A DNA stretch of 64,000 bases from an uncultured Clostridium sp. (GCA_958422185.1 CATZNW010000007.1:21598-85597); one strand, 5' to 3'. Counted from the stretch's first letter, positions 1 to 9,482 are shown. The notes: generated by a model from the letters alone, not told the origin. Program-made: numbers and translations.

Positions 1-1266
1 GTTCCACATACAGATATCGCCCGCGGCAGTGGCGTCGAACTCCTGTTCTAATTTCAATATATAAGGATCATTAGCCATTGTATTTGACACATAGTTCACA
101 AGACGCATCGAATCTCTGTTATTGAAATACTTTTTCATTTTCTTCACATATTCGATCGTGCTTTTTTTATGCCCGCCGAGCTCGTTGCCCACACCCCAGC
201 AAACAACGCTTGGGTGATTGAAATGGTATTCCAGCATATCATCTGCCTGACATTTTGCAATTACAAATTGTTTTTCGCCGGCTGCCTTCGGTGAACCCCA
301 ATACGGGATCTCCTCCTGCACCATCAATCCGTTTTTATCACACCAATCCAGAACGTATTCCGCCTGCTGCCAGTGAAAACGGGTAAAATTACAATTAAGA
401 TCTTTCAGCATTTCAAGATTTTTTCTGAGCTCGCTTTCAGGCTCAGCCATGCCAAATTCAGGATTGCTGCCGGGCATCCACTCAACGCCAATAAGCTTGG
501 TTTCTCTGCCGTTAAGAAAAATCTTGTTCCCTGAAGCTTCGATCTTTCGGAAACCAAATGTGAAATTCTGAACATCACCGGCGCATTTTACCGAAAGTGT
601 ATAGAGTTCAGGGTGGGAAGGCGACCAGAGCTTAACGTTATCAAGCGTAAGGGATACGCCGTTGTGCAGCTGTGCTTCTGCACTGTAAATGCAGTTATCA
701 TTCGCGTCGGTCACTGATATCTCTGCGTTAAGCGGCTCGTTTTTGAGCAGTCTAAAACAGCAGCTGATCCTAGCGTTTCCGTGCTCGGAATCCAGTATAT
801 CGGTTACAGCGCTCTCTATTTTGCAGTTTAATACATTGTTTTCGCCGTACTGAACAAGATGAACGTTTCTGACGATACCGCCGTCGTTGGCCCAGTCAAA
901 ATCCTTTTTATGAGGCAGAGAAGCATCCGTATACTCGTTTGTACACTCAACTGCAAGAGCGTTTTCTCCCTCACAAACGAAAGAGGAAATGTCAAGCCTG
1001 AAAGGTGTATAACCGCTGCCGCTGTGGGCTCCCGCAAACGCCCCGTTCACATAAACCGAACAGGAATGATAAACGGCTTCAAAAAGCAGATATGTCTTAA
1101 ACGCTTTTTCTGCCGGAAATACGGTTTTATAAACAGCTCTGCCTGTGTATTCCTCATTGGGGCTTTCAACATTCCATGTGTGGGGGATCCTGACCTTGCG
1201 TTCGTTGCTTTCCGGCTCATTTTTCAGGCGGAAAGTAAAATCTGTTAATAATTGTTTTTTTATCAT
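1..1266 (-). CDS. Glycoside hydrolase family 2 (beta-galactosidase/glucuronidase-like), 3' end outside window
   Basis: The reading frame is open from ATG at 1266 to the window edge (422 codons), so the C-terminus is missing. It has the GH2 order: N-terminal jelly-roll sugar-binding domain, immunoglobulin-like domain, then the start of a TIM barrel. Near residue 362 is the acid/base motif, VCWGVGNELGG, with the Glu in the NE pair. The nucleophile Glu would lie beyond the edge. A GGGTGAG ribosome site precedes the start. The gene follows a GPH sugar symporter by 36 bp, so the pair probably imports and cleaves a beta-glycoside. The exact substrate cannot be read from sequence. Confidence 0.9.
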   Translation of the reverse strand, partial: MIKKQLLTDFTFRLKNEPESNERKVRIPHTWNVESPNEEYTGRAVYKTVFPAEKAFKTYLLFEAVYHSCSVYVNGAFAGAHSGSGYTPFRLDISSFVCEGENALAVECTNEYTDASLPHKKDFDWANDGGIVRNVHLVQYGENNVLNCKIESAVTDILDSEHGNARISCCFRLLKNEPLNAEISVTDANDNCIYSAEAQLHNGVSLTLDNVKLWSPSHPELYTLSVKCAGDVQNFTFGFRKIEASGNKIFLNGRETKLIGVEWMPGSNPEFGMAEPESELRKNLEMLKDLNCNFTRFHWQQAEYVLDWCDKNGLMVQEEIPYWGSPKAAGEKQFVIAKCQADDMLEYHFNHPSVVCWGVGNELGGHKKSTIEYVKKMKKYFNNRDSMRLVNYVSNTMANDPYILKLEQEFDATAAGDICMWN

Positions 1267-1302
1267 AATACTCACCCGGAAAACTCCGCAAACAAAGTGC
1301 GG

Positions 1303-2772
1303 TTAATTCTTTTCTGAAGTCAGAGAAGCTTGGGAATCCTCTTTCTCAGCCCTGACTTTAAGATCTTCTATCATCTGTGCCTGCTTTTTCTCACTCATAT
1401 CATAAAAAAGCATTGGAACAACACTCAGTATGCAACTGATAATCGTTGTTATGATCATCACGTTAAAGATCGGTGTGCGCACGGCTTCATTATACAGGAC
1501 CGTATAATCATTTTCCAGGCCGTACTGTTCATAAAACCACGGCAGGATAAGATTCAAAAGCAGACTTGCACCGGTGACGAGCATACTGCTGAACTGGGTA
1601 ATAAAGCCCTCCAGGCGCTTGCCTGTTTTCCACTGCTGATAATCGAACACATCCGCAGTAACGGCTCCGGTAATAACCCCGTCCCCTCCTATTGCAAGCG
1701 TTGCCAGATAAAGAAAAACAAGGAAAAGCACAGGGCTGTCTGAGGTGAAGATCATTGCCGCCGCAAAGACCGCGCGCAAAACGTTAAAGCCTATCAGCGA
1801 CGCTCTTTTGCCGATCTTTTTTGCAAGCAGCGGCGCGAGCAGCATGCCGGGCACGGACGCCGTTCCGATAACGGTGTTCATAACCCCCAGCAAAGGCTCG
1901 TTTCTGAGCGCATATACACAATACCAGGACAGTATGCTGCCTATACCGTATTTAAGGCAGCCTGCGATATTATAAAGGGTCATCAGCCAGAAATATTTAT
2001 TGCTTTTTATCTCTGAGATACCGTCAGTAAACTTTACTTTCTGAACATAATTTTTAGGTACGACGATCTTTTCCTTAGTGCCTTTAAATGTTAATAATCC
2101 GAGAGCGATCCCAAAAACGGAAAAAACCGGAAAAAGCACACGGTAAGCGGTAAAGCCGGTCATGCCTCCCGTAAAAAGCGCCGCCAAAATCGGGAAAAGC
2201 ATGTTTACGATTGAAGGTCCGAGGCTGTAAACGAACTGACTGATTGACAGAAGGGAGGTTCGCTCCTCGCCGTTCGGGGTAAGCACTTGCGCAAGACTTG
2301 TGAACGCAAGAGCGTAAAGTGCCTGAAAGATCATCAAAGCGGCGTACACTACGCATAGGAGAACACATTTCAGAGTATAGTTTACGGAATTCGGTATAAA
2401 CGCCATAAGAACGAGCAAAACAGCCGTGGGCACACCGGTATAAAGCAGATAAGGACGGAATTTACCGTATTTTGTATCTGTATTATCTACGAGCATGCTG
2501 ATAAACGGCGTTTTAACAAGATTAAGTATATTCATTATAAGCTGCATAACAGCCAGGTCCATAGGCGCGATACCGTAAGCCGAGCCAAGCAAAAGGCAGT
2601 TTGCGTTAAGCGCAACATAGCCGAAAAGTGAATTGATCGTATTAACGCCGATTCCGCCTATTGAATAAGCCGCGAATTCCTTATATGTAATATATTTGCC
2701 TTCAGGCGGTTCGTTCCAGTGCAGTTTAACATCTGCAATTATCTTTTTTAAACTGATCTGACTTAATTTCAT
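1303..2772 (-). CDS. GPH-family (glycoside-pentoside-hexuronide) sugar:cation symporter
   Basis: This 489-residue protein has about twelve hydrophobic segments and the MelB/GPH hallmark DNTDTKYGKFRPYLL (residues about 97-110) in the first cytoplasmic loop. It starts with a soluble N-terminal stretch, WNEPPEGKYI, that is also seen in the decayed paralogue at 46837-48989. It probably moves a glycoside or its hydrolysis product across the membrane with Na+ or H+. The neighbouring GH2 gene 36 bp downstream supports a shared sugar-uptake operon. Confidence 0.88.
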   Translation of the reverse strand: MKLSQISLKKIIADVKLHWNEPPEGKYITYKEFAAYSIGGIGVNTINSLFGYVALNANCLLLGSAYGIAPMDLAVMQLIMNILNLVKTPFISMLVDNTDTKYGKFRPYLLYTGVPTAVLLVLMAFIPNSVNYTLKCVLLCVVYAALMIFQALYALAFTSLAQVLTPNGEERTSLLSISQFVYSLGPSIVNMLFPILAALFTGGMTGFTAYRVLFPVFSVFGIALGLLTFKGTKEKIVVPKNYVQKVKFTDGISEIKSNKYFWLMTLYNIAGCLKYGIGSILSWYCVYALRNEPLLGVMNTVIGTASVPGMLLAPLLAKKIGKRASLIGFNVLRAVFAAAMIFTSDSPVLFLVFLYLATLAIGGDGVITGAVTADVFDYQQWKTGKRLEGFITQFSSMLVTGASLLLNLILPWFYEQYGLENDYTVLYNEAVRTPIFNVMIITTIISCILSVVPMLFYDMSEKKQAQMIEDLKVRAEKEDSQASLTSEKN

Positions 2773-2843
2773 GATTTTTACCCCGCAATCAATCCGTATA
2801 TAAAGACCAACTATAATTTATTTTAATAAATTTTTATAATATA

Positions 2844-2872
2844 AATATATCGAAATTCAACCGAAAAATCAA
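2844..2872 (-). promoter_or_regulatory. SigmaA-type promoter for the symporter/GH2 operon
   Basis: On the minus strand TTGATT and TATATT are separated by 17 bp, about 70 bp upstream of the symporter start. A TTGAAT nearer the gene could serve as an alternative -35, so the exact element is uncertain. Confidence 0.5.
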
Positions 2873-2925
2873 GAAATTCTATCAAAGCGAAAAAAATCTA
2901 AAGAAAACGGCGCACTGTTATATTC

Positions 2926-2939
2926 ATTTCAGCTGAAAT
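2926..2939. promoter_or_regulatory. Perfect 14-bp palindrome, candidate operator
   Basis: ATTTCAGCTGAAAT reads the same on both strands and lies 10 bp upstream of the -35 box of the plus-strand gene. It is followed directly by AAGCGCTT (2940-2947), the core found in many LacI/CcpA-type operators. The position between divergent sugar genes suits a regulator site. No regulator gene is adjacent, so its binder is unknown. Confidence 0.4.
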
Positions 2940-2949
2940 AAGCGCTTTG

Positions 2950-2978
2950 TTGAATTCAAACGGCGGATATGTTAAACT
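2950..2978 (+). promoter_or_regulatory. Promoter for the DUF4874/DUF4832-type gene
   Basis: TTGAAT (2950-2955), 17 bp, TAAACT (2973-2978). Transcription would start near 2985, which excludes an in-frame TTG at 2947 as the start codon and favours ATG 3010. Confidence 0.6.
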
Positions 2979-3009
2979 GGATTACAGCCAAAAAGAAAGG
3001 AAAATAAAT

Positions 3010-4389
3010 ATGGAATACACAGGATTTGACAACAGCGCGGAAGACATTTTGATGCCGCAGGTCAGTTTTGACAACGCCGGATTTCTGCTAAAAAATCCCA
3101 ACAGGGGCCTTCGGGGCGAAACGTACATTACGCTCGGTGAAAATTTAAGGGCATATCCGAGTGGGAACGAAGATCCTTTTGAAAGATCAGAAAGACTGAT
3201 AAAAAAGTATGAACCGGACTCCCCCGTTATTTTTCAGGTTTATGTATATCTTTGCGATTACGCCGCTAAGCTGCTTGACGAACTTGCGTTTAAACAGCTC
3301 AAAAGTTTCTTTGAAATTTTCGATAAAAGCAAGGTCAGAATACTTTTAAGGTTTGCTTATTCAACGGAAAGCCAACCGGATGTGCCCTATGAAACCGCAA
3401 GAACGCATCTTTTCCAGATCGGCAAATGGTTCAAAGAGAATGACAAACTGATAAACGATGTGCTTTTCTGCCTTCAGACCGGCATAATCGGATACTGGGG
3501 AGAAGGTCATTCTTATAAAAACTTTAAAAGGCGGCATATTAAAGACGTTATATCAGATGTTTGCCGCATTGCGCCGGACGGAATATGCAATCAGGTAAGA
3601 ACTTATTCCATGCTGAAAAAAGTGCCTCTTGAATACCGCACGGCCGTAGGTATCCATGACGACTATATTACGGGAGACACAGCACATAAATGGGCGTTTG
3701 CAAAAAGCACGCAGAAAAAGAAATATGCCGAAGTGACCAACAGAGCGCGATTTACCGTAAATGACGGTGAAATGCCGTGGGGCAGGGCTTATATGGATGA
3801 CAAAAAGCGTAACGGACACTGCGATAATCTTAACGGAACAGACGTTATAAAACAGATCCAGGCTTATTCACTGACGACCTTTTCACTTGAACATAACTAC
3901 CGCGAAGACGAAGGTAAAATTTACAGTATGGAAAAGTGGAAAAACGAATTTTTAAGTTATTCCGACTGCGTTAAGCTTGGCATAACGGTCAATCCGGAAT
4001 TGTTTAAAGACAGTGCGCAAAACAGTATTGAACTTTCTTTATTCGATATTTTAAGATACCATCTTGGTTATCATATTGCCGTCAAAGACCTGTACGCATT
4101 GGAAAACGATCTGTTTTTCGCGCTGATCAATTACGGGTTTGCGCCGCCACTTACTTTCAACTACTTTGCGGCGGTATATGAAGGGCCGAACGGAGAGATC
4201 AGGGAAGCCGAGTTTGAAAACTACAATAAATTTGCCCTTCTGAGCGGCAAAACGATCTCTTTTAAAGCTGAAATACCATACGGTTTCAGGCCGATGGGAC
4301 TGAAACTTGAAACGGATAAAGGAAGCGGCATATATGCGCGTTTTGCAAATGAAGCCGTATTTGAAAACGGCGTGCAGTATTTTAAATAA
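3010..4389 (+). CDS. DUF4874/DUF4832-type protein, probable glycan-associated
   Basis: The 459-residue product starts at ATG 3010, preceded by AAAGGA; the longer frame from 2947 would begin upstream of the likely transcription start. Near the N-terminus it has NPNRGLRGE, then RILLRFAYS, then GIIGYWGEGH, the pattern I associate with the TIM-barrel-like DUF4874 followed by DUF4832. These proteins often sit in polysaccharide loci of gut bacteria, but their activity is not established. I see no signal peptide. It diverges from the symporter/GH2 operon and may act on the same glycan. Function remains unknown. Confidence 0.7.
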   Translation: MEYTGFDNSAEDILMPQVSFDNAGFLLKNPNRGLRGETYITLGENLRAYPSGNEDPFERSERLIKKYEPDSPVIFQVYVYLCDYAAKLLDELAFKQLKSFFEIFDKSKVRILLRFAYSTESQPDVPYETARTHLFQIGKWFKENDKLINDVLFCLQTGIIGYWGEGHSYKNFKRRHIKDVISDVCRIAPDGICNQVRTYSMLKKVPLEYRTAVGIHDDYITGDTAHKWAFAKSTQKKKYAEVTNRARFTVNDGEMPWGRAYMDDKKRNGHCDNLNGTDVIKQIQAYSLTTFSLEHNYREDEGKIYSMEKWKNEFLSYSDCVKLGITVNPELFKDSAQNSIELSLFDILRYHLGYHIAVKDLYALENDLFFALINYGFAPPLTFNYFAAVYEGPNGEIREAEFENYNKFALLSGKTISFKAEIPYGFRPMGLKLETDKGSGIYARFANEAVFENGVQYFK

Positions 4390-4392
4390 CTC

Positions 4393-4421
4393 TTGAAAGC
4401 AAAGCGCTTATATGGTAAAAT
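4393..4421 (+). promoter_or_regulatory. yebC promoter
   Basis: TTGAAA (4393-4398), 17 bp, TAAAAT (4416-4421). The spacer holds AAGCGCTT (4402-4409), the same 8-bp palindrome that lies next to the promoter at 2950. Confidence 0.6.
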
Positions 4422-4465
4422 TATTGCGGTTTTTAAAGAATAAGATATAGTAAGGAGTTGTTTTA

Positions 4466-5209
4466 ATGAGCGGCCATTCAAAATGGAGCACGATCAAAAG
4501 AAAAAAAGGCGCAAATGACGCCGCGAGAGCAAAAATATTTACTAAAATAGGTCGCGAGCTTGCCGTTGCCGTTAAAAACGGAGGTCCTGATCCGAATGTA
4601 AACACAAAATTAAAAGACGTTATTGCAAAAGCCAAGCAAAACAATGTGCCGAACGACAACATTGAAAGAATGCTTAAAAAAGCATCCGGCGATAACGGCG
4701 GGGCGGATTATGAAGAGATCATATATGAGGGTTACGGCCCGAACGGAGTTGCCGTTGTTGTTGAGGCTTTGACGGACAACAGGAACCGCACCGCAGCGGA
4801 GGTAAGGCACTGTTTTGACAAAGCAGGCGGAAACATGGGCACTTCCGGATCCGTTATGTTTATGTTCAGCAGGCAGGGCGTTATCCTGATAGAAAAAGAA
4901 GATGTTGACGAAGACGCACTTATGCTTGACGCGCTGGACGCAGGCGCCACGGACTTTATAACAGATGACGCAGATGTGTTTGAGATCCGTACAGAACCTA
5001 ACGATATTGGCGCAATAAGGGATGATCTTGAGGCAAAAGGATACCAGATCGTTTCCAGCGAAGCGGCATACATTCCGGCAACATACACACGCCTTGAAAA
5101 CGAGGAGGATATGATGAAGATGAGCCGCATGATCGATATGTTTGAAGAAGACGACGATGTGCAGGCAATATGGCACAACTGGGAAAACGAGGACGAATAC
5201 GAAGGCTAA
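4466..5209 (+). CDS. yebC: YebC/PmpR-family protein
   Basis: This 247-residue protein opens with the family signature MSGHSKWSTIKRKKGAND and keeps the full three-domain YebC length. It contains the conserved GGNMGTSGSVMFMF segment and an acidic C-terminus. YebC-type proteins are cytoplasmic; some members act as DNA-binding regulators and others help translating ribosomes past proline stretches. Which role applies here cannot be told. An AAGGAG site lies 8 bp before the ATG. It is a single-gene unit with its own promoter and a strong terminator. Confidence 0.95.
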   Translation: MSGHSKWSTIKRKKGANDAARAKIFTKIGRELAVAVKNGGPDPNVNTKLKDVIAKAKQNNVPNDNIERMLKKASGDNGGADYEEIIYEGYGPNGVAVVVEALTDNRNRTAAEVRHCFDKAGGNMGTSGSVMFMFSRQGVILIEKEDVDEDALMLDALDAGATDFITDDADVFEIRTEPNDIGAIRDDLEAKGYQIVSSEAAYIPATYTRLENEEDMMKMSRMIDMFEEDDDVQAIWHNWENEDEYEG

Positions 5210-5213
5210 CAAA

Positions 5214-5248
5214 AAGGCTTGAACTTCTTTGAAGTTCAAGCCTTTTTT
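5214..5248. terminator. Bidirectional intrinsic terminator
   Basis: A perfect 14-bp stem (5214-5227 with 5231-5244), loop TTT, flanked by a T run on the plus strand and A residues that give T's on the minus strand. It serves yebC and the convergent hydrolase gene. Confidence 0.93.
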
Positions 5249-5292
5249 CGCAAATTGTTTCATGAAAAAGAGCAAGATCTGACGATAGCAAT

Positions 5293-6474
5293 TCATCCCC
5301 TGATTTTTAATTTGATCTTCCTGTATACCTTTTTAACCAATCTGATGCATTTTTCATAAAAACGGTTTTCATATTTTGCAATAAGTTTATTCTTTTCATC
5401 CAGTGACCGTTCAAGCTTTTCTATTTTCTTTTCATACTGACTGCGTTTTATAAGATGATTATAACGCTCAAACCAATAATCGTTTGCCGGTTCGGCAAGA
5501 ATATTGGCATCTTCAGCCGAGACACCGTTTGAAATTGAAATGATTATTTCCAAAATGATCTTGAAAATCGAAACAGAATCAAAGGAGTTGTGGGCAAGAT
5601 CCACACCCCAGGCAGAATAGACCCAGGAGAAAAGATTCGAATCGGAAGAAATGCCGTATTTTATGTCTATATCAAAATTCTTCCGGAAATAAGGAATACT
5701 TCTTTCCGCGTCAGACTGCGAAAAAATATTTGTAATAATCAAATAAGTATTTTGCGGGTTGTTTTTGATGATTGCGGCAAAATCATTTCTTCTCTTAAAA
5801 TCCTCTGAGGTATAAATGTCTATTTCAGGGAATTTTGCAAACTGCTCTGCATAATAAGAATATTTTTGAAGATCTATCTGCGCATTGATCGAGCACACAC
5901 AGGAACCCTTAATATGGTCAGAAACAGCTATTGCAGCCGTTCCTCCGCCTGAGCGGCCATATAGAATAATATGCTTATTCGGCACGCCAAGCAGATGAGC
6001 AATTCGTTTGATCAGCACAGCCGTATCATATCTGTAATCTTCCGTTTCGGTACCGTAATACCAGCCTATCACCATTTCCGGATAAGTTTTATACATCGGA
6101 TCATCAATACACAATATTGAAACATCCACATCCTTATACCATGACCAGCTGGAAAACGTAGGATACTCAGCCAATTTGCCGCCGGCGCGGGAACGCGCGC
6201 CCGAAAAGAAAACAACTAAATAATCCATACTGCCCTTCTTAAAAAAGCATTCTAAATGCGCCGTATTAACATCAGCATAAAACCTGTTGTTTGGCAATGT
6301 TTCGCTGCTGAGCGAAAATTCTGCCGGCTCATTTGTAACAAGGGACAGATCCGCTTTTCTTTCTATAAATGATTTAACTTCATCTACCGTACAATGCCAA
6401 TCCTCTGTTTCGGTAATTTCAGGCGGATTGGTATAATTCAGTTTTTTCAGTTCATGGATTATTTCTTTCATCAT
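5293..6474 (-). CDS. Alpha/beta-hydrolase-like protein with C-terminal coiled coil
   Basis: The 393-residue product has a nucleophile-elbow motif, YGRSGGG, with Ser175, preceded by strand-rich sequence including FFSGARSRAGG (about 89-99), and a candidate catalytic His295 in AHNS. Residues about 343-375 are charged and heptad-like, predicting a coiled coil, and the tail is very basic. There is no signal peptide. It follows the TagH/Wzt-like ATPase gene by 13 bp, so it may take part in making or modifying a surface polymer. I cannot assign a substrate. Either of the two initial Met codons could be the start. Confidence 0.6.
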   Translation of the reverse strand: MMKEIIHELKKLNYTNPPEITETEDWHCTVDEVKSFIERKADLSLVTNEPAEFSLSSETLPNNRFYADVNTAHLECFFKKGSMDYLVVFFSGARSRAGGKLAEYPTFSSWSWYKDVDVSILCIDDPMYKTYPEMVIGWYYGTETEDYRYDTAVLIKRIAHLLGVPNKHIILYGRSGGGTAAIAVSDHIKGSCVCSINAQIDLQKYSYYAEQFAKFPEIDIYTSEDFKRRNDFAAIIKNNPQNTYLIITNIFSQSDAERSIPYFRKNFDIDIKYGISSDSNLFSWVYSAWGVDLAHNSFDSVSIFKIILEIIISISNGVSAEDANILAEPANDYWFERYNHLIKRSQYEKKIEKLERSLDEKNKLIAKYENRFYEKCIRLVKKVYRKIKLKIRG

Positions 6475-6487
6475 TCACAAGTTAAGA

Positions 6488-7348
6488 TCACTCTTTTGCG
6501 GAGGCCTCAGCCGGCTGCTGCGTGGTTTCCGCCGCAGGTTTATCTGAAATAACCTTTTTAAGGATCTCTTTTTCCTCTTTCATAGCTTTTGCTTTGCTGT
6601 CTCTGGCGCCGCTTGTCATTTCGTCATAAATATCCGAAACTTCGTCCACGCCACCCTTGGCAATGATCTTGCCGTGATCAAGCAGAATAGCCGTATCACA
6701 AATAGCCTTGACCTGCTCTATACTGTGTGAAACAAAAAGCACGGTCACGCCCTTGTCAAACATAGACTGAACCTTTTTTAGACTCTTTGTACGGAACTTT
6801 GCGTCGCCGACGGAAAGCACTTCATCCAGGATAAGCACGTCCGGCTCAACCGCTGTTGCGATGGAAAACCCGAGGCGCGCGCGCATACCGGAAGAATAGT
6901 TTTTCAGCGGAACATTAATAAAGTTGCCGAGTTCGGAAAACTCCACTATTTCATCATATTTTGACTGAATATAATCCCGTGAATAACCCAGAATAGCGCC
7001 GTACAGGAATATATTTTCCTTGCCAGAATAATTCGGGTCAAAACCCGCGCCCAGTTCCAGCAGGGGCGCAATTACACCCTGCTTTTCAACCTTTCCGGAG
7101 GACGGTTTATAAACGCCGACTATCGTTTTGAGAAGCGTGCTTTTACCCGCTCCGTTAAATCCGAGAATAGCAAGCCGCTCGCCTTTCTTTACATCAAAAC
7201 TTATATCGCGGAGTGCATAAAACTTTTTATATTCAAGCTTACGGGTAATAAGCTTTATCATATACTCTTTTAGATTATCAACCTTTTCCTTGTTGAGGTT
7301 GAAGGACATGGTTACATTCTGAACCGATATAGCTACATCATCACGCAT
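6488..7348 (-). CDS. ABC transporter ATP-binding protein, TagH/Wzt/KpsT polymer-export type
   Basis: The ATPase has Walker A GFNGAGKST, signature YSSGMRARLGF and Walker B DVLILDEVLSVGD, the wording typical of exporters of teichoic acid or O-antigen-like polymers. I chose ATG 7348 because AAGGTAGG lies 7 bp upstream; the frame extends to 7411 but without a ribosome site. The C-terminus is a charged 50-residue tail with no carbohydrate-binding domain. The expected partner permease is not in this window. It sits downstream of ilvD with a 59-bp gap and is followed by the hydrolase gene. Confidence 0.88.
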   Translation of the reverse strand: MRDDVAISVQNVTMSFNLNKEKVDNLKEYMIKLITRKLEYKKFYALRDISFDVKKGERLAILGFNGAGKSTLLKTIVGVYKPSSGKVEKQGVIAPLLELGAGFDPNYSGKENIFLYGAILGYSRDYIQSKYDEIVEFSELGNFINVPLKNYSSGMRARLGFSIATAVEPDVLILDEVLSVGDAKFRTKSLKKVQSMFDKGVTVLFVSHSIEQVKAICDTAILLDHGKIIAKGGVDEVSDIYDEMTSGARDSKAKAMKEEKEILKKVISDKPAAETTQQPAEASAKE

Positions 7349-7407
7349 GGCTGTACCTACCTTATACTGTTTGATCTGACCTACATACGGCATTAGCCGA
7401 AGAAAGG

Positions 7408-9069
7408 TCAATCGTCAAATACCGCGCCCCTGGATCCGCTTGTAACATGCTGGGCGTATCTCTTGATATAACCTGTAAGCTCCTGAACGGGAGGATGCCA
7501 GTTTGCTTTTCGCTTTGCAAGCTCTTCATCGGAAACATTTACTCTGAGCACTCTTGCCGGGATATCGATCTCAATTTCATCGCCGTCCTCAACAAGCGCG
7601 ATATTTCCGCCTGCGGCAGCTTCCGGGCTTACATGACCGATAGCCGCTCCTCTTGTGGCGCCGCTGAATCTGCCGTCTGTCAGCAGAGCAACGGAGCTTC
7701 CGAGACCCATTCCGATAATAGCGGAAGTCGGCGAAAGCATTTCGCGCATTCCGGGGCCGCCCTTAGGACCTTCGTATCTGATAACAACAACATCACCTGC
7801 AGTTATCTTTTCTCCGTTGATCGCATCAATAGCCTCTTCCTCGCTGTCAAAGCATCTTGCAGGGCCTTTATGCTGCATCATTTCCGGAAGTACAGCGCCC
7901 TTCTTAACGACCGAACCTTCCTCAGCCAGATTGCCCCAAAGAACCGCGATACCGCCGTCCGCCGAGAACGGATCTTCAAGCGTGCGTATGATACTGCCGT
8001 CCGCATCCGGCGCTTTTGCAATCCGGTCTGCTACGGTGCCGCTAACGGTAAGAGCGTCTGTATTGATAAGACCGCCCTTTGCTAGTTCTTTCATAACAGC
8101 CTGCATACCGCCGACTTCATTCAAATCTGTAATAAATACGGAAGAAGCCGGATTGAGCTTGCAGATCTGCGGAGTTTTTCTGCCGTATTCATCAAGCTCT
8201 TTAAGATTTATATCATGGCCTGCGGCGTGCGCGATAGCCGTTAAATGCAAAATGGTATTTGTTGAACAGCCGATCGCCATATCCGTGCGGATAGCGTTTT
8301 CGATCGCCTTTTCAGTAATGATATCGCTTGGCTTGATATCATCTTTAAGGAGTTCCATAACCCTTTCGCCGGTCTCCTTGGCAAGACGCAGACGTGCGCT
8401 CATAACTGCCGGTATCGTACCGGACCCGGGAAGCGACATACCGATCGTTTCTGTAAGACAATTCATTGAATTAGCCGTATACATGCCGCTGCATGAGCCG
8501 CAAGTGGGGCATGCGGAAAACGCACAGCTTTCAAGATTCTCCAGGCTCATATTGCCGGCAAAATATTTGCCGGAATATTCAAACATCTCAGAAAGTCCGA
8601 TGCCCGTATCCGTTTCCGTGCTCTTGCCGGGGAGCATAGGGCCACCTGAAATAAAGATACTTGGCAGATTGAGGCGGCATGCGGCAAGCAGCATACCGGG
8701 AACGATCTTGTCACAGTTTGGAATAAAAACAACTGCGTCAAGCGGATGAGCGGTAAGCATGACCTCTATAGAATCGGCGATCAGTTCACGGGAGCAAAGG
8801 CTGTATTTCATACCCTTATGGTTCATTGCGATACCGTCGCAAACGCCGATCGTGTTAAACTCAAACGGAACACCGCCGGCATTTCTGATGCCTGCCTTTA
8901 CCTGCTCGGCGATCTTATCCAGGTGCATGTGGCCGGGAATATAATCGCTCTTTGAGTTGACAACGGCAACGAAAGGCCGTTTCATTTCCAGTTCATCAAT
9001 ACCGAGCGCTCTTAAAAGAGAGCGGTGAGAGGCCCTGCCGGGGCCTTTTTTGATTAAATCTGATCTCAT
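7408..9069 (-). CDS. ilvD: Dihydroxy-acid dehydratase
   Basis: The 553-residue protein has the iron-sulfur cysteines of IlvD: NCDKIVPGM (about 118-126) and CPTCGSCSGMYTANSMNC (about 188-205), and the late GRFSGATRG loop. The enzyme dehydrates dihydroxy acids to 2-oxo acids in valine, isoleucine and pantothenate synthesis in the cytoplasm. AGGAG precedes the ATG. It is not next to other ilv genes here; its neighbours are a DUF1648-type membrane protein upstream and the polymer-export ATPase downstream. I found no T-box in the short upstream gap. Confidence 0.97.
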   Translation of the reverse strand: MRSDLIKKGPGRASHRSLLRALGIDELEMKRPFVAVVNSKSDYIPGHMHLDKIAEQVKAGIRNAGGVPFEFNTIGVCDGIAMNHKGMKYSLCSRELIADSIEVMLTAHPLDAVVFIPNCDKIVPGMLLAACRLNLPSIFISGGPMLPGKSTETDTGIGLSEMFEYSGKYFAGNMSLENLESCAFSACPTCGSCSGMYTANSMNCLTETIGMSLPGSGTIPAVMSARLRLAKETGERVMELLKDDIKPSDIITEKAIENAIRTDMAIGCSTNTILHLTAIAHAAGHDINLKELDEYGRKTPQICKLNPASSVFITDLNEVGGMQAVMKELAKGGLINTDALTVSGTVADRIAKAPDADGSIIRTLEDPFSADGGIAVLWGNLAEEGSVVKKGAVLPEMMQHKGPARCFDSEEEAIDAINGEKITAGDVVVIRYEGPKGGPGMREMLSPTSAIIGMGLGSSVALLTDGRFSGATRGAAIGHVSPEAAAGGNIALVEDGDEIEIDIPARVLRVNVSDEELAKRKANWHPPVQELTGYIKRYAQHVTSGSRGAVFDD

Positions 9070-9128
9070 AAAATCACATCTCCTGTTAACCGCGAATCAG
9101 CGGAATTAGATTACTTTAAAATTTAGAT

Positions 9129-9482
9129 TTATACACCAGCTGCTTTTAAAAACATTGCAGCAATAAGTGCCATAAGCGCAGTTACAAAAATCGAAATACC
9201 GCTGGCAAGGTAGGACAAGCCGGGAACGCCTTTTTTTGTACATACTACCGCAAGCGGGATTGTAATCACACCGAACACGGCAGATATGATCGGAATCGGA
9301 TAAAGTTCTGATTTAGCACCCCAATCGTCTATACCAACACCATTTGTAAAATGCGTGGGCACCATATCCGGCAAACCGGAGGCAAGGCTGAAAAAGACAA
9401 AGAAAAGACACATGGATAAAACAAAAGCCGCTATTGAAATCATGATCGGTCTTTTGTTATATAAAGTAAATGTGTTTTTCAT
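9129..9482 (-). CDS. DUF1648-type membrane protein
   Basis: The 117-residue product has three hydrophobic segments and, after the first, the DUF1648 motif LPDMVPTHFTNGVGIDDWGAK. DUF1648 occurs alone or in SdpI-like immunity proteins; a short stand-alone form has no defined role. AAGGAAG lies before the ATG. It is placed 50 bp after lysS and 60 bp before ilvD, and may be read through from the greA promoter, since no terminator is evident after lysS. Confidence 0.75.
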   Translation of the reverse strand: MKNTFTLYNKRPIMISIAAFVLSMCLFFVFFSLASGLPDMVPTHFTNGVGIDDWGAKSELYPIPIISAVFGVITIPLAVVCTKKGVPGLSYLASGISIFVTALMALIAAMFLKAAGV

